Positions 7,585 through 16,213 of a stretch of 39,091 nt of DNA are shown in pieces. The notes beneath the pieces were generated by a model that did no database searches, was not told the DNA's origin, and saw nothing but the letters and a program-made list of their open reading frames with translations. The position numbers and the translations under genes were made by a program. This DNA comes from Prevotella sp. S7-1-8 (GTDB taxonomy: Bacteria; Bacteroidota; Bacteroidia; Bacteroidales; Bacteroidaceae). Position 1 is the stretch's first letter; the number at the start of each line of letters is the position of its first letter. The stretch is from the NCBI RefSeq assembly GCF_000758925.1, contig NZ_JRNC01000007.1, positions 1 to 39,091 on the forward strand. Direction: 5' to 3'.

Positions 7585-7602
7585 ACAAAGATAACGCTTT
7601 GT
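7585..7602. promoter_or_regulatory. Toxin-antitoxin promoter with overlapping operator
   Basis: On the minus strand TATCTTTG (7586-7593) is a perfect -7 box placed 20 bases before the toxin ATG. It is embedded in the perfect inverted repeat ACAAAG-N6-CTTTGT. A repressor bound here would block RNA polymerase, which fits autoregulation by the HigA-like antitoxin. No good -33 element was found at 19 bases. Confidence 0.55.
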
Positions 7603-7946
7603 TTCCAAGCAGCGATACAAAATTCGGTTTTTCATCAAATCAGACCTCATTTTTAATACTCTCACGACTTGATAGTATCAGATACGCAATTTATTCACTC
7701 TTTTATTTCCCTAAATTTGAAATTCAAAAATAGGGAAGAAAAATATGGCTGTGAAAAGTTGCGGAGAATACGAACAACATCTGTAATATCTTGCATTTTT
7801 GAGTTGCCCACTATTAAAATGCGTTCACCGTCATTCGTTCATAAACTTGTCTTTATACCAATCATATATTGATTATCAAGTACTTAAAAACGATCTTGTG
7901 TTGTCCGGAGGAGATTAATGCGTTTATGCCTCCTTGATTAACAATC

Positions 7947-7990
7947 ATAAGAACTTGCTTTGTCTAATTTCAAATAAAGCAAGTTCTTAT
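7947..7990. terminator. Perfect 15-base-pair hairpin, possible bidirectional terminator
   Basis: Arms 7947-7961 (ATAAGAACTTGCTTT) and 7976-7990 are exact reverse complements around a 14-base loop. A/T-rich sequence flanks both sides but no long T run follows directly. It may insulate the island from the holB operon, or be the relic end of a mobile element. Confidence 0.45.
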
Positions 7991-8323
7991 ACTCATTATT
8001 TTAACTTATAGTGAGAAGCTTCTTGGCTCTTTTCTTTTCACAAAATTCCCCAATCCCACTTTTTGTGTTCCGTCCCAATTTGTAAGTTGGTCAGCGCACC
8101 CATTAGAACCGCCAAGTGAAACTGTAAGTGGTTGCCCTATAGCGATATGCGATATGTGTGCGGGTGTGTCGTATATTGACGCATAAGGTGCCCGCATTGG
8201 TATGCGGCTCATTGACGTTTATAGCAAGAACGCTTGGAGCTACCATGCCAAACTTTCTGGTCGCAATGCGGTTACACTACCTATAAAAGATGAGTTTCTT
8301 GGTGGATTGAGGTAGTTTTTTAG

Positions 8324-8331
8324 TAACTTTG
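8324..8331 (+). promoter_or_regulatory. Candidate promoter -7 box of the holB-ricT-gldH operon
   Basis: TAACTTTG is a perfect match to TAnnTTTG, 44 bases before the holB ATG. TTG triplets are at 14 and 22 bases upstream, neither at the ideal spacing. An AGGAG directly abuts the start codon. Confidence 0.5.
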
Positions 8332-8375
8332 TAGCCTGAAGCACCGACGTAGAAACATAAAAATAAGCGCAGGAG

Positions 8376-9521
8376 ATGCAATTCAGTGAAGTGATAGGAC
8401 AGCAAGAAGCTTGCGACCGACTTTTGCAGTTGGCGGCAGACGGGCGTGTGCCTCACGCCATGATGTTTACCGGTCCCAAGGGTAGCGGCAAGATGGCGCT
8501 GGCATTGGCGTTCGCATGTTATCTGTTGGGCGAACGTATGGGCGAGTTGCCCTCTACCGTGCCTCTCGCGTCGGTGGCCAACGCTGAGGCCATGTTGGCC
8601 AAATGGCAGCATCCCGACCTATATTTCACGTTTCCTGTGATAAGGCCCAAGGGCACGTCGAGCGACCGTCAGGTCACCAGCGACGATTTTTTGCGAGAGT
8701 GGCGGCAAATGCTTTCGGAAAGCGTTTATTTCACCATGGACCAATGGATGAGACGTATGGAGGCCGAGAACCAGCAGGCCATGATCTATGAGGCCGAGAG
8801 CGACGCGCTCAATCGCAAGCTCAGTGTCAAGTCGAGCCAAGGCGGATACAAGGTTTGCGTGGTGTGGCTGCCCGAGCGTATGAATCTCTCGAGCGCCAAC
8901 AAAATGCTCAAGCTGTTGGAGGAACCGCCTTTGAACACTGTCTTTTTGTTGGTTAGCGAGGAGCCGTCTCGATTGTTGGAGACTATCCGTAGTCGTGTGC
9001 AGCGGTTCGAGGTGCGTGGCATAGACAGCGCCGACATAGCCCGCGCGCTGGTGGAGCGGCGGGGGATAGATGCCGAAATGGCTGGCCGCATGGCTCGCGC
9101 CGCGGGTGGCAATTGGCTCAAGGCCATAGAGGAATTTGATGCCGATAACGAGAACAGGCAGTTTTTTGACTTGTTTGTCACGCTCATGCGCAAGGCATAT
9201 ATGCGTGACTTGAAAGAGCTGAAGAAATGGAGCGAGACCGTGGCGGGGTATGGCCGGGAGCGACAGCGGCGCATGCTCACCTATTTTTTGCGCATGGTAC
9301 GTGAGAGTTTCGTGTACAATTTCGGGCTGGCAGACTTGAACTATATGACCCGCGGCGAGGAGAGCTTCGCCCAAAACTTTGCCCGTTTCGTCAACGAGCG
9401 CAATGTGGTTGAGATGGCGGAGAAGATTCAACGCACCATCCGAGACATCGGGCAAAACGCCAATGCGAAGATACAATTCTTCAATTTGGCCACGGACATG
9501 ATAATACTTTTAAAGCGATAA
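8376..9521 (+). CDS. holB: DNA polymerase III subunit delta prime
   Basis: A 381-residue clamp-loader subunit. The N-terminal AAA+ module has VIGQQEACDRLL at 6-17, then the P-loop-like GPKGSGKM at 33-40, and a sensor-region segment KLLEEPPLNTVFLLVSEEP. The C-terminal half would be the collar domain. It would work in the cytoplasm with DnaX and HolA to load the beta clamp. The zinc-binding cysteine cluster usually found just after the P-loop is absent: the stretch between CYLLGER and HPDLYFTFPV has no Cys. The SRC motif reads SRVQ. It is the first gene of a tight operon, with its stop 1 base before the next start. Confidence 0.9.
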   Translation: MQFSEVIGQQEACDRLLQLAADGRVPHAMMFTGPKGSGKMALALAFACYLLGERMGELPSTVPLASVANAEAMLAKWQHPDLYFTFPVIRPKGTSSDRQVTSDDFLREWRQMLSESVYFTMDQWMRRMEAENQQAMIYEAESDALNRKLSVKSSQGGYKVCVVWLPERMNLSSANKMLKLLEEPPLNTVFLLVSEEPSRLLETIRSRVQRFEVRGIDSADIARALVERRGIDAEMAGRMARAAGGNWLKAIEEFDADNENRQFFDLFVTLMRKAYMRDLKELKKWSETVAGYGRERQRRMLTYFLRMVRESFVYNFGLADLNYMTRGEESFAQNFARFVNERNVVEMAEKIQRTIRDIGQNANAKIQFFNLATDMIILLKR

Positions 9522-9522
9522 T

Positions 9523-10824
9523 ATGAGAGAATGTGATATATGCACCGGTTGTGGGCGCGGGCTGAGCGCGAAAGGCGTGGGCAGGCAAGACCGACAACTA
9601 AACACGTACGACTGGTTGGCCGACGTGCCCGGCAACGCCAAATCGACAGACTTGGTGGAGGTGCAATTCAAAAATACACGCAAAGGCTATTTCCACAACA
9701 CGAATGGCTTGGACCTGAAAAAAGGTGACGTGGTGGCCGTCGAGGCCAACCCGGGGCATGACATCGGGGTGGTCACGCTGACGGGACGGCTTGTTTGCCA
9801 CCAAATCAAGAAGGCTAACCTAAAGTCGCCGGACGATATCAGGCGCGTGTATCGCTTGGCCAAACCCGTGGACATGGACAAGTATCACGAGGCCAAGGCC
9901 CTGGAGCACGACACGATGATACAGAGCAGGCAGATAGCCAAGCGGCTGGAGCTGAAAATGAAAATAGGAGACGTGGAGTATCAAGGCGACGGCAACAAGG
10001 CTATATTTTATTACATAGCCGACGAGCGGGTGGACTTCAGGCAGCTCATCAGGGTGCTGGCCGAAACTTTTCACGTGCGCATAGAGATGAAACAGATAGG
10101 GGCGCGGCAAGAGGCGGGGCGCATTGGCGGCACTGGCCCTTGCGGCAGGGAGCTGTGTTGCGCCACGTGGGTAAGATCGTTCTCGAGCGTTTCAACCAAC
10201 GCCGCGCGCATACAAGACCTGTCTCTCAACCCGCAGAAACTGGCTGGCATGTGCGCCAAGCTCAAATGTTGCCTCAACTACGAGGTGGACCAATACTTGG
10301 AGGCCTCGAGAAAACTGCCGGCCAAGGACATGACGCTGCAAACACAAGAAGCTGAGTACCACTTGTTCAAGACGGATATTCTCACCGGTATGTGCACTTA
10401 TTCCACGGACAAGAACCTCGCCGCCAACTTGGAGACCATAGACTGCGACCGGGCGCATGAGATAATGGCCATGAACAAGCGAGGGGAGAAACCGCTGTCG
10501 CTGATGCGAGACGACATGGCGCGATCCAAAAAGAAGTCTAAAGACTTGTTGGCCGACGAGGATCTAAGCCGGTTTGACAAGGCCAAGAAGAAGAAAAACA
10601 ACGCCAGGCACAACCGTAACAAAAAGGACATGCCCAAGAAGACGGCGGCCGAGGATCGCGGCCAACTTGTCGCCGATGCGGCCAATCGCCCTGACACGGC
10701 GATCGCGGCCGACCGCCCTAATGACGGCCAACACCGTAAGGGTCGGCATAACGGCAACAAGAATGACGGCGTCCATACAAACATCAACCGCCCACGGACA
10801 GAACCGCCCGCGCCTCAAGCATGA
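9523..10824 (+). CDS. ricT: PSP1-domain protein RicT (YaaT) family
   Basis: A 433-residue cytoplasmic protein. Residues 40-290 are the PSP1/RicT core, beginning TDLVEVQFKNTRKGYFHN and including FYYIADERVDFRQLIRVLAETF. The cysteine clusters GPCGRELCCATW and MCAKLKCCLNYE are the residues that bind iron-sulfur clusters in the Bacillus Ric complex. From about residue 330 the protein becomes a low-complexity basic tail (KKKKNNARHNRNKKDMPKK and more), probably disordered and nucleic-acid binding. In Bacillus RicT acts with RicA and RicF on RNase Y; the Bacteroidetes role is not established. It starts 1 base after holB and overlaps gldH by 4 bases. Confidence 0.88.
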   Translation: MRECDICTGCGRGLSAKGVGRQDRQLNTYDWLADVPGNAKSTDLVEVQFKNTRKGYFHNTNGLDLKKGDVVAVEANPGHDIGVVTLTGRLVCHQIKKANLKSPDDIRRVYRLAKPVDMDKYHEAKALEHDTMIQSRQIAKRLELKMKIGDVEYQGDGNKAIFYYIADERVDFRQLIRVLAETFHVRIEMKQIGARQEAGRIGGTGPCGRELCCATWVRSFSSVSTNAARIQDLSLNPQKLAGMCAKLKCCLNYEVDQYLEASRKLPAKDMTLQTQEAEYHLFKTDILTGMCTYSTDKNLAANLETIDCDRAHEIMAMNKRGEKPLSLMRDDMARSKKKSKDLLADEDLSRFDKAKKKKNNARHNRNKKDMPKKTAAEDRGQLVADAANRPDTAIAADRPNDGQHRKGRHNGNKNDGVHTNINRPRTEPPAPQA

Positions 10825-11285
10825 AACACAAGATTGTCGTAACGCTAACAGCCCTCATCCTCTGCGTGGCTTGCGAGGAAAACAGGGTTTATCACCAGTA
10901 TCGCCACACGCCAATCGAGGGATGGGAAAAAGTGGAGGCGTTAAGTTTTGACGTGCCCCCATTGGCGCGGGCTGGACGGTACGCCACCTATTTGGAGCTG
11001 CGCGCCAACAATTCTTACCCATACATGAGCTTGGCCCTAATCGTTGAGCAAACGGTGTACCCATCCATGAGACAGCGCGTGGATACGCTGACGTGCCCAT
11101 TGGTGGACAGCCATGGCAACGCCAAGGGCAACGGCGTGAGCTATCGCCAATATCGTTTCACGGTGTCGCAAACACAGCTGCGCGAGGCCGACTCGTTGCA
11201 TATCGTGGTGCGCCATAACATGCAGCGAGACATATTGCCCGGCATCGCCGATGTCGGCATCGCGGTGGACAAAGTTGACAAGTAG
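10821..11285 (+). CDS. gldH: Gliding motility lipoprotein GldH
   Basis: A 154-residue lipoprotein. The signal peptide runs to a lipobox-like LCVAC with Cys18 as the predicted lipidated residue. The remainder is the GldH family domain (GWEKVEALSFDVPPL to DVGIAVDKVDK). GldH is required for gliding in Flavobacterium and is found in Bacteroidales that do not glide, often beside ricT and holB. Its start codon ATGA overlaps the stop of ricT, so the two are translationally coupled. Confidence 0.88.
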   Translation: MKHKIVVTLTALILCVACEENRVYHQYRHTPIEGWEKVEALSFDVPPLARAGRYATYLELRANNSYPYMSLALIVEQTVYPSMRQRVDTLTCPLVDSHGNAKGNGVSYRQYRFTVSQTQLREADSLHIVVRHNMQRDILPGIADVGIAVDKVDK

Positions 11286-11367
11286 GTTGTTGGGATTGAG
11301 CGTGGAGCTTGTCGCGATGGCTTGATGGCGAGCGCGTCATTCCAAACCTGTTGTTTCGCCCATTTGC

Positions 11368-11391
11368 CACTCCAAACTTTTCACTCCAAAC
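11368..11391 (+). repeat. 10-base direct repeat, 14-base period
   Basis: CACTCCAAAC at 11368-11377 recurs at 11382-11391, between the convergent gldH and rodA genes. A third, shorter TCCAAAC is at 11341. No function is evident. Confidence 0.6.
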
Positions 11392-11397
11392 CGTTTC

Positions 11398-12867
11398 TCA
11401 CGTCCTTACAAAGTTTCTTCCGGCGTCTATGCGCATGAAGATAAACAGCAGTATGGTGAACCCCCACAGTGACGATCCGCCATAACTGAAAAACGGCAGA
11501 GGAATGCCTATGACGGGTGTCAGGCCCAAAACCATGCCCACGTTGATAAACAGGTGGAACAAGAAAATGCTCAGCACGCTATAGCCATAAATCCTGCCAA
11601 ACTTGAAAGGCTGGCGCTCGGCCAAGTGGATTAGTCGCAAAATCAACGCCAAGAATAGCAGCAACACGCCCGCCGAGCCTACAAATCCCTCTTCCTCGCC
11701 CACGGTGCAAAAGATGAAATCGGTGTCTTGCTCAGGCACGAACTTCAGTTTTGTCTGCGTGCCATTGAGGAAACCCTTGCCCCGCAAGCCACCGGAGCCT
11801 ATGGCTATCTCGCTCTGGTGCACGTTGTAGCCAGCGCCGGCCAAGTCCTCGTCCAGCCCCAACAGCACGTTTATGCGCACCCTTTGGTGTGGCTCCATGA
11901 CGTCGTTGAGCACGTAATCGGCGCTATAGAAAAACAAGATGGACCCCATCGCGAAGAGCGCGATGAGCATATAGCTGTGCAGGCGAGTGGCCAACCCCTG
12001 GAAAACGAGGTAGCCTATGAGGATGGAGCAAACGAGGAATTGCACCCAGACGATGTCGAACGGGATGACAAACTTGGAGAAAAGCAGCGCCAACAGCGTG
12101 CAGCCTACGCAGCACAAGCCCACGCGCAGGGTTCTGCCCTTGTCGCCGCAATAGGCGAGCGTCAATCCCACGGTGAACAGTTGCGCCAACAAGAGCACCA
12201 CGAACTTGCCCAGCGACGTGGGCGTGGCCCAAAGAAACGTATCCTCATATTTGATGCCTACCACGAAATAAACGATCATTGCCACGCCCGTGAAAAGGAT
12301 GCTGCCGGGCATGCCCTCCCTGTAGAGCATCAGGAAAAACGCCAAATACACCAATGCCGACCCCGTCTCTTTCTGCCCGACGATAAACAGCATGGGCAAA
12401 AGCACCACGCCAAGCGCGGCGGCGAAGTGTTTCCATTGGTGAATGTTAAATCCATAGGTGCTCATCAGCTTGGCCACGGCCAACGCCGTGGCGAACTTGG
12501 CGAATTCCGCCGGTTGCAGCCTGAGTGGCCCCAAGACCAACCACGAGCGCGAGCCCTTGATCTCGTGCGGGTTGAATATGGTGGCGAAGAGCAGCGCGAG
12601 CATCAGTCCGTAGAACACGTAGGCGAAGGTGTCGTAGTACCTGTCATCGAGCATCAGCAGCACGAATGCCAATATCAAAGATGTCGCTATCCACACTATT
12701 TGCATGCCTGAGCGGCTGCTCAAACTGAAAATGTCGGTCTCGCCGTATGTGTAACTCGCCCCGCACACGCTAATCCAACCAAAGATTAACAGGGTGAGAT
12801 AAATGCCAATGGTCCACCAATCGACGCTGCCGATGATGCTTGGTTGTTTATCTGTCGCTCGAACCAT
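11398..12867 (-). CDS. rodA: Rod shape-determining SEDS glycosyltransferase RodA
   Basis: A 489-residue polytopic inner-membrane protein of the SEDS family that polymerises lipid II into glycan strands during elongation, paired with PBP2. Family signatures are present: GSRSWLVLGPLRLQPAEFAKFATALAVAK and, near the C-terminus, VGEEEGFVGSAGVLLLF and VIGIPLPFFSYGGSSL. Length is somewhat greater than the E. coli protein because of extra central membrane segments around residues 215-300. The start overlaps the end of mrdA by 20 bases, consistent with coupled expression. It is the last gene of the elongation cluster. No clear terminator follows. Confidence 0.95.
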   Translation of the reverse strand: MVRATDKQPSIIGSVDWWTIGIYLTLLIFGWISVCGASYTYGETDIFSLSSRSGMQIVWIATSLILAFVLLMLDDRYYDTFAYVFYGLMLALLFATIFNPHEIKGSRSWLVLGPLRLQPAEFAKFATALAVAKLMSTYGFNIHQWKHFAAALGVVLLPMLFIVGQKETGSALVYLAFFLMLYREGMPGSILFTGVAMIVYFVVGIKYEDTFLWATPTSLGKFVVLLLAQLFTVGLTLAYCGDKGRTLRVGLCCVGCTLLALLFSKFVIPFDIVWVQFLVCSILIGYLVFQGLATRLHSYMLIALFAMGSILFFYSADYVLNDVMEPHQRVRINVLLGLDEDLAGAGYNVHQSEIAIGSGGLRGKGFLNGTQTKLKFVPEQDTDFIFCTVGEEEGFVGSAGVLLLFLALILRLIHLAERQPFKFGRIYGYSVLSIFLFHLFINVGMVLGLTPVIGIPLPFFSYGGSSLWGFTILLFIFMRIDAGRNFVRT

Positions 12868-14698
12868 ATCCTATTCTCCTTTTCTGTATCATGTCCGCCT
12901 CTCGCGCCCGGGCCGGCGAGAGCTTTCCGTTGAGGTATTGCTCAAACAGCACCCCGGCTATGGGCACCGCGAAATCCGCGCCAAAGCCACCGTTTTCCAC
13001 ATAAACGGCAATGGCTATCCTCGGATTGTTCATAGGCGCGAAGCCCATGAAGACCGAGTGGTCGTGCCCCCGGTTTTGCGCCGTTCCGGTCTTGCCGCAT
13101 ATCTCAAACGGCAAGCTGCCAAGATGGCGGCACGTTCCGCCTAACACCGACGACCGCATGCCGGCCACCGTCAGGTTGTAGGCGCGACGGCTGGCCCGTG
13201 TGTAATGGCGGCGCGTGAAGATGGTGTCCAAGCGTTGGCCTTCCACTTTTTTCACCACGTGTGGCACGTAGTAGTACCCTCGGTTGGCGATGGTGGCGCC
13301 AAGGTTGGCAATTTGCAAAGGCGTGAGGTTTACCTCTCCTTGCCCGATGGAGATGCTGATGACGGTGAGCCCGTTCCATGAGCCATGGTATGCTTTGTCA
13401 TAGAAGGCGGCGTTGGGAATAAGGCCACGTTTCTCGCCATAAAGATCAATGCCGAGCTTATAGCCAAAACCCATGCTCACCATGTAATCTCGCCACGTGT
13501 TCATGGCTTGCTGCACGTTCTTGTATTTGCGCCTGTTGCTCATCATGTGGTACAGCCCCCAGCAGAAAAAGGAGTTGCATGAGGTGCTGATGGCGGGCAC
13601 GATGGAGAGTGGCGACGCGTGTCCGTGGCAGCCCACGTGCAGTCCGCGATAGTAAAAGCCGTGGTGGCATGGGTATTGGGTGTGGCTGTTTATGATGCCC
13701 TCGCTGAGGAAAGTGAGGCCCTGTGATGTCTTGAAGGTTGAACCTGGGGGGTATTGTCCCATGATGGCTCGGTTGAGCAGCGGTTTCCATGGGTTGCGCG
13801 CGAGCGCGCGCAGCGCCTTGCCGCGCTGTTTCCCCTCGAGCGTCCGGGGGTCGTAAGTGGGCGACGACACCAAGCTGAGCACCTCTCCGGTTTTGGGGTC
13901 TATGGCCACGATGGCGCCGATTTTGCCCTCCAAGAGCCGTTCGCCCAACGCTTGCAAGTCTATGTCCAGGCTTAGCGTAAGGTCTTTGCCCGCCTTGGGC
14001 CGGTGGTCGTATTTGCCGTTTTGGTACTTGCCTTGTATCCGGCCGTGCGCGTCTCGCAACAATATCTGCACGCCTTTCTCGCCTCTCAGTTGCTTCTCGT
14101 AGGTGCGTTCGACGCCCAATTTGCCGATATAGTCGCCGGGTTGGTAATAGTCGTCTTTGTCGATATCGCCCTGCGACACCTCCGCCACGTCTCCCAACAC
14201 GTGCGCGGCGTATGGGTATTGGTATTGCCGCACGCTTCTCTTTTGAGTGTAAAATCCTGGGAACCTGTACATCTTCTCCCTGAAAACCCCAAAGTTTTTG
14301 TCGTCCACCTGTGTCAAGAACAGTTGTTGGGTGAACCGCGAGTAACCTGGATTTTTGTTTCTGTCCTTGATGTCGTTCATGCGTTGGGCGAAAAACTCTT
14401 TCGAGATGCCTAACGTCTGGCAGAAGTCGGCGGTGTCTATGCGTCCTTTTTCCTCGTTCATCACCACCATGATGTCGTACGATGGCTGGTTGAAGACGAG
14501 TAGCTTGCCGTTCCGGTCGCGTATGACGCCGCGCGAGGGAAACTCCACCTTTTTCAGGAATGCGTTTGAGTCCGCGCTCTTGCGATAGTCGTCGCTGAGC
14601 AGTTGGAGCGTGAAAAGGCGTGTGATGTAGATGGCCACGATAACGAGAGCCGTGCCTCCGATGATGTATTTTCTGTTCTCAAGTCCGAAATCTTTCAT
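12848..14698 (-). CDS. mrdA: Penicillin-binding protein 2, peptidoglycan transpeptidase
   Basis: A 616-residue class B PBP anchored by one N-terminal TM segment (about 11-33). The dimerisation domain starts at VEFPSRGVIRDRNGKLL (51-67). The transpeptidase domain has all three active-site motifs: STFK with nucleophile Ser320, SCN at 373-375, and KTGT at 536-539. It crosslinks peptidoglycan in the periplasm as partner of RodA. It overlaps mreD by 4 bases upstream and rodA by 20 bases downstream, so the genes form one operon. Confidence 0.95.
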   Translation of the reverse strand: MKDFGLENRKYIIGGTALVIVAIYITRLFTLQLLSDDYRKSADSNAFLKKVEFPSRGVIRDRNGKLLVFNQPSYDIMVVMNEEKGRIDTADFCQTLGISKEFFAQRMNDIKDRNKNPGYSRFTQQLFLTQVDDKNFGVFREKMYRFPGFYTQKRSVRQYQYPYAAHVLGDVAEVSQGDIDKDDYYQPGDYIGKLGVERTYEKQLRGEKGVQILLRDAHGRIQGKYQNGKYDHRPKAGKDLTLSLDIDLQALGERLLEGKIGAIVAIDPKTGEVLSLVSSPTYDPRTLEGKQRGKALRALARNPWKPLLNRAIMGQYPPGSTFKTSQGLTFLSEGIINSHTQYPCHHGFYYRGLHVGCHGHASPLSIVPAISTSCNSFFCWGLYHMMSNRRKYKNVQQAMNTWRDYMVSMGFGYKLGIDLYGEKRGLIPNAAFYDKAYHGSWNGLTVISISIGQGEVNLTPLQIANLGATIANRGYYYVPHVVKKVEGQRLDTIFTRRHYTRASRRAYNLTVAGMRSSVLGGTCRHLGSLPFEICGKTGTAQNRGHDHSVFMGFAPMNNPRIAIAVYVENGGFGADFAVPIAGVLFEQYLNGKLSPARAREADMIQKRRIGYGSSDR

Positions 14699-15198
14699 AC
14701 CTTGCCTCTCAAATTATCCACCACGACGATGATAATGGCGGAGAGTGCGGCGCTGCCAAGGATGTTGAGGGCCCACTGCGTCCAGTTGAAAAAGGTGAAC
14801 ATCTCCAATGAGAAGAACGCGAGGCAATAGGTGAGGGTGAGCAGCGCGACATAAGTGATGTAACGCAAGGGAGTGATTTCGGTGATGCTTGGCCGCAGGT
14901 TCTCGTCGCTGTCGCGTTGGATAAAAAGTTTCAACGCGTAGGGTTGCAGCAGGGCTATGAGCGTCATCGAGGCGGCGCCCACGCCCGGCGTGTTGGAAAA
15001 CACGTCCACGCCGAGGCCCAAGGCGAAACTCCACACTAACATAGCCCACTTGGGATAGTTGCGTTTGAAGCTGGTGACAAAATAGATATAGGGCATGGGC
15101 GTGGCCACGCCAAACAGGTGTATGTGGCTAAGCACTAACGCTTGGGTCAGCAACAAGATGACAAAGAGCAAGAGTCGGCGCGAGAAATCTATGTTCAT
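14695..15198 (-). CDS. mreD: Rod shape-determining protein MreD
   Basis: A 167-residue inner-membrane protein with about five hydrophobic segments. The segment WSFALGLGVDVFSNTPGVGA is the conserved MreD signature region. It belongs to the elongasome with MreC, RodA and PBP2. The protein is poorly conserved as a rule and the assignment leans on both this motif and gene order. It starts 2 bases after the mreC stop and overlaps mrdA by 4. Confidence 0.9.
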   Translation of the reverse strand: MNIDFSRRLLLFVILLLTQALVLSHIHLFGVATPMPYIYFVTSFKRNYPKWAMLVWSFALGLGVDVFSNTPGVGAASMTLIALLQPYALKLFIQRDSDENLRPSITEITPLRYITYVALLTLTYCLAFFSLEMFTFFNWTQWALNILGSAALSAIIIVVVDNLRGKV

Positions 15199-15200
15199 AT

Positions 15201-16067
15201 CTATTGTTCCTCCCTGAGTTTCAATGAGTCTTGGGCGGCGCGCAAAACTTCCAATCGTTCCTTTAGCTGCCTGTTGTCAATGACGCATACGTCGCGCAGA
15301 CGCGAGAAGTCGGTGGAGAGCCTCACTTGCAACCGGTATGACAAGCCGTCTGGCGAGTTGTACACGTGCATGATCTTGCCCACGGAGATGCCCGGTGGGA
15401 ACATCGACGAGAAACCGTTGGTCTCCACCCATTCGTTGAGCTTGAAGTGAGCGTGTCGCGGCACGTCGTCCACGAATGCCGTTTGGGTGTCGCCGCCTTC
15501 CCAGCGTAGGTAGCCAAAGTACTCGCGCCCTCGTATGCGACAGCTGATTTTGGATTGCAAGTTCAGCGCCGGTATGACCACGGCGTAGTGCGCGGAGGCC
15601 ATGTAGACTACGCCTACCACGCCGCTTCCGCAGGCCACGCCCATGTCTTGCTCCACGCCATCGCTCGTGCCTTTGTTGATGGTGACGAGGTTGTCGGGGC
15701 TGTTCAGGGAGTTGCTCACCACCTTGGCCGGTATGAGCCGGTAGGCTTTGAGTATCTCAAATTGTCCGTTTCGCGCCCAATCGCTGTCCTTGGTTGTCTC
15801 CTTCTGCTTTTCGGCGAGCGTTTGGACTTGTTGTTCCAAGTACAGGTTTCGCAGCGTAAGTTCCTCGTTCACTTTTGACATTAAGAAGAACGACTCTATC
15901 TCGGCTTTCACTCCAAGCGCCTTGCCCGCCACGGCGTTGGCCGACGTGAACCATACGCTGCCTTGGTAGCTGTTGTATTGGAACAGCAGTATCGCGCTGA
16001 CGGTCTCCAAAAGCATGAAGACCAGCCAGTGGTTGTATTTGGCAAGAAACGCTAAAAGGTTGCGCAT
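15201..16067 (-). CDS. mreC: Rod shape-determining protein MreC
   Basis: A 288-residue bitopic protein: a short cytoplasmic start, one TM segment (about 14-30), a coiled coil around LTLRNLYLEQQVQTLAEKQK, then the periplasmic beta-domain (PAKVVSNSLNSPDNLVTINK, MGVACGSGVVGVVYMAS). It scaffolds the elongasome and activates PBP2. The ATG at 16067 (MRNLLAF) is preferred over a TTG at 16079. A 146-base gap with short repeats separates it from mreB. Confidence 0.93.
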   Translation of the reverse strand: MRNLLAFLAKYNHWLVFMLLETVSAILLFQYNSYQGSVWFTSANAVAGKALGVKAEIESFFLMSKVNEELTLRNLYLEQQVQTLAEKQKETTKDSDWARNGQFEILKAYRLIPAKVVSNSLNSPDNLVTINKGTSDGVEQDMGVACGSGVVGVVYMASAHYAVVIPALNLQSKISCRIRGREYFGYLRWEGGDTQTAFVDDVPRHAHFKLNEWVETNGFSSMFPPGISVGKIMHVYNSPDGLSYRLQVRLSTDFSRLRDVCVIDNRQLKERLEVLRAAQDSLKLREEQ

Positions 16068-16075
16068 GGCAATTC

Positions 16076-16101
16076 TCAATTCACGATTTTCAATTCACGA
16101 T
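16076..16101 (+). repeat. 12-base direct repeat, 14-base period, in the mreB-mreC spacer
   Basis: TCAATTCACGAT at 16076-16087 recurs at 16090-16101, followed by a degenerate third unit (GCGATTTTCAAT). It lies immediately upstream of the mreC start codon. The arrangement resembles slippage-type intergenic repeats. Confidence 0.65.
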
Positions 16102-16213
16102 GTGCGATTTTCAATAAAATAATTGCCTGTACGTCGTGCGTGGAAAAGACTCGCGCGCGCCCATCGCGCTGTATGTGCGCGCGCTGTCCATTTATATTGT
16201 CTCTTTCTTGGCG

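Larger units (their letters stand above)
7603..8375. other. Gene-free right flank of the AT-rich island
   Basis: No supportable gene; the short frames at 7669-7872 and 8006-8212 have no recognisable content. The stretch contains the TTGATTATCAA copy at 7869-7879, a long perfect hairpin at 7947-7990, and the holB promoter near its right end. Composition returns to that of the core genes after about 8350. Confidence 0.5.

Noticed and set aside
11728..12711. Plus-strand open frame of 327 codons
   Set aside because: Antisense to rodA; rich in His and Gln as a mirror of membrane-protein codons.
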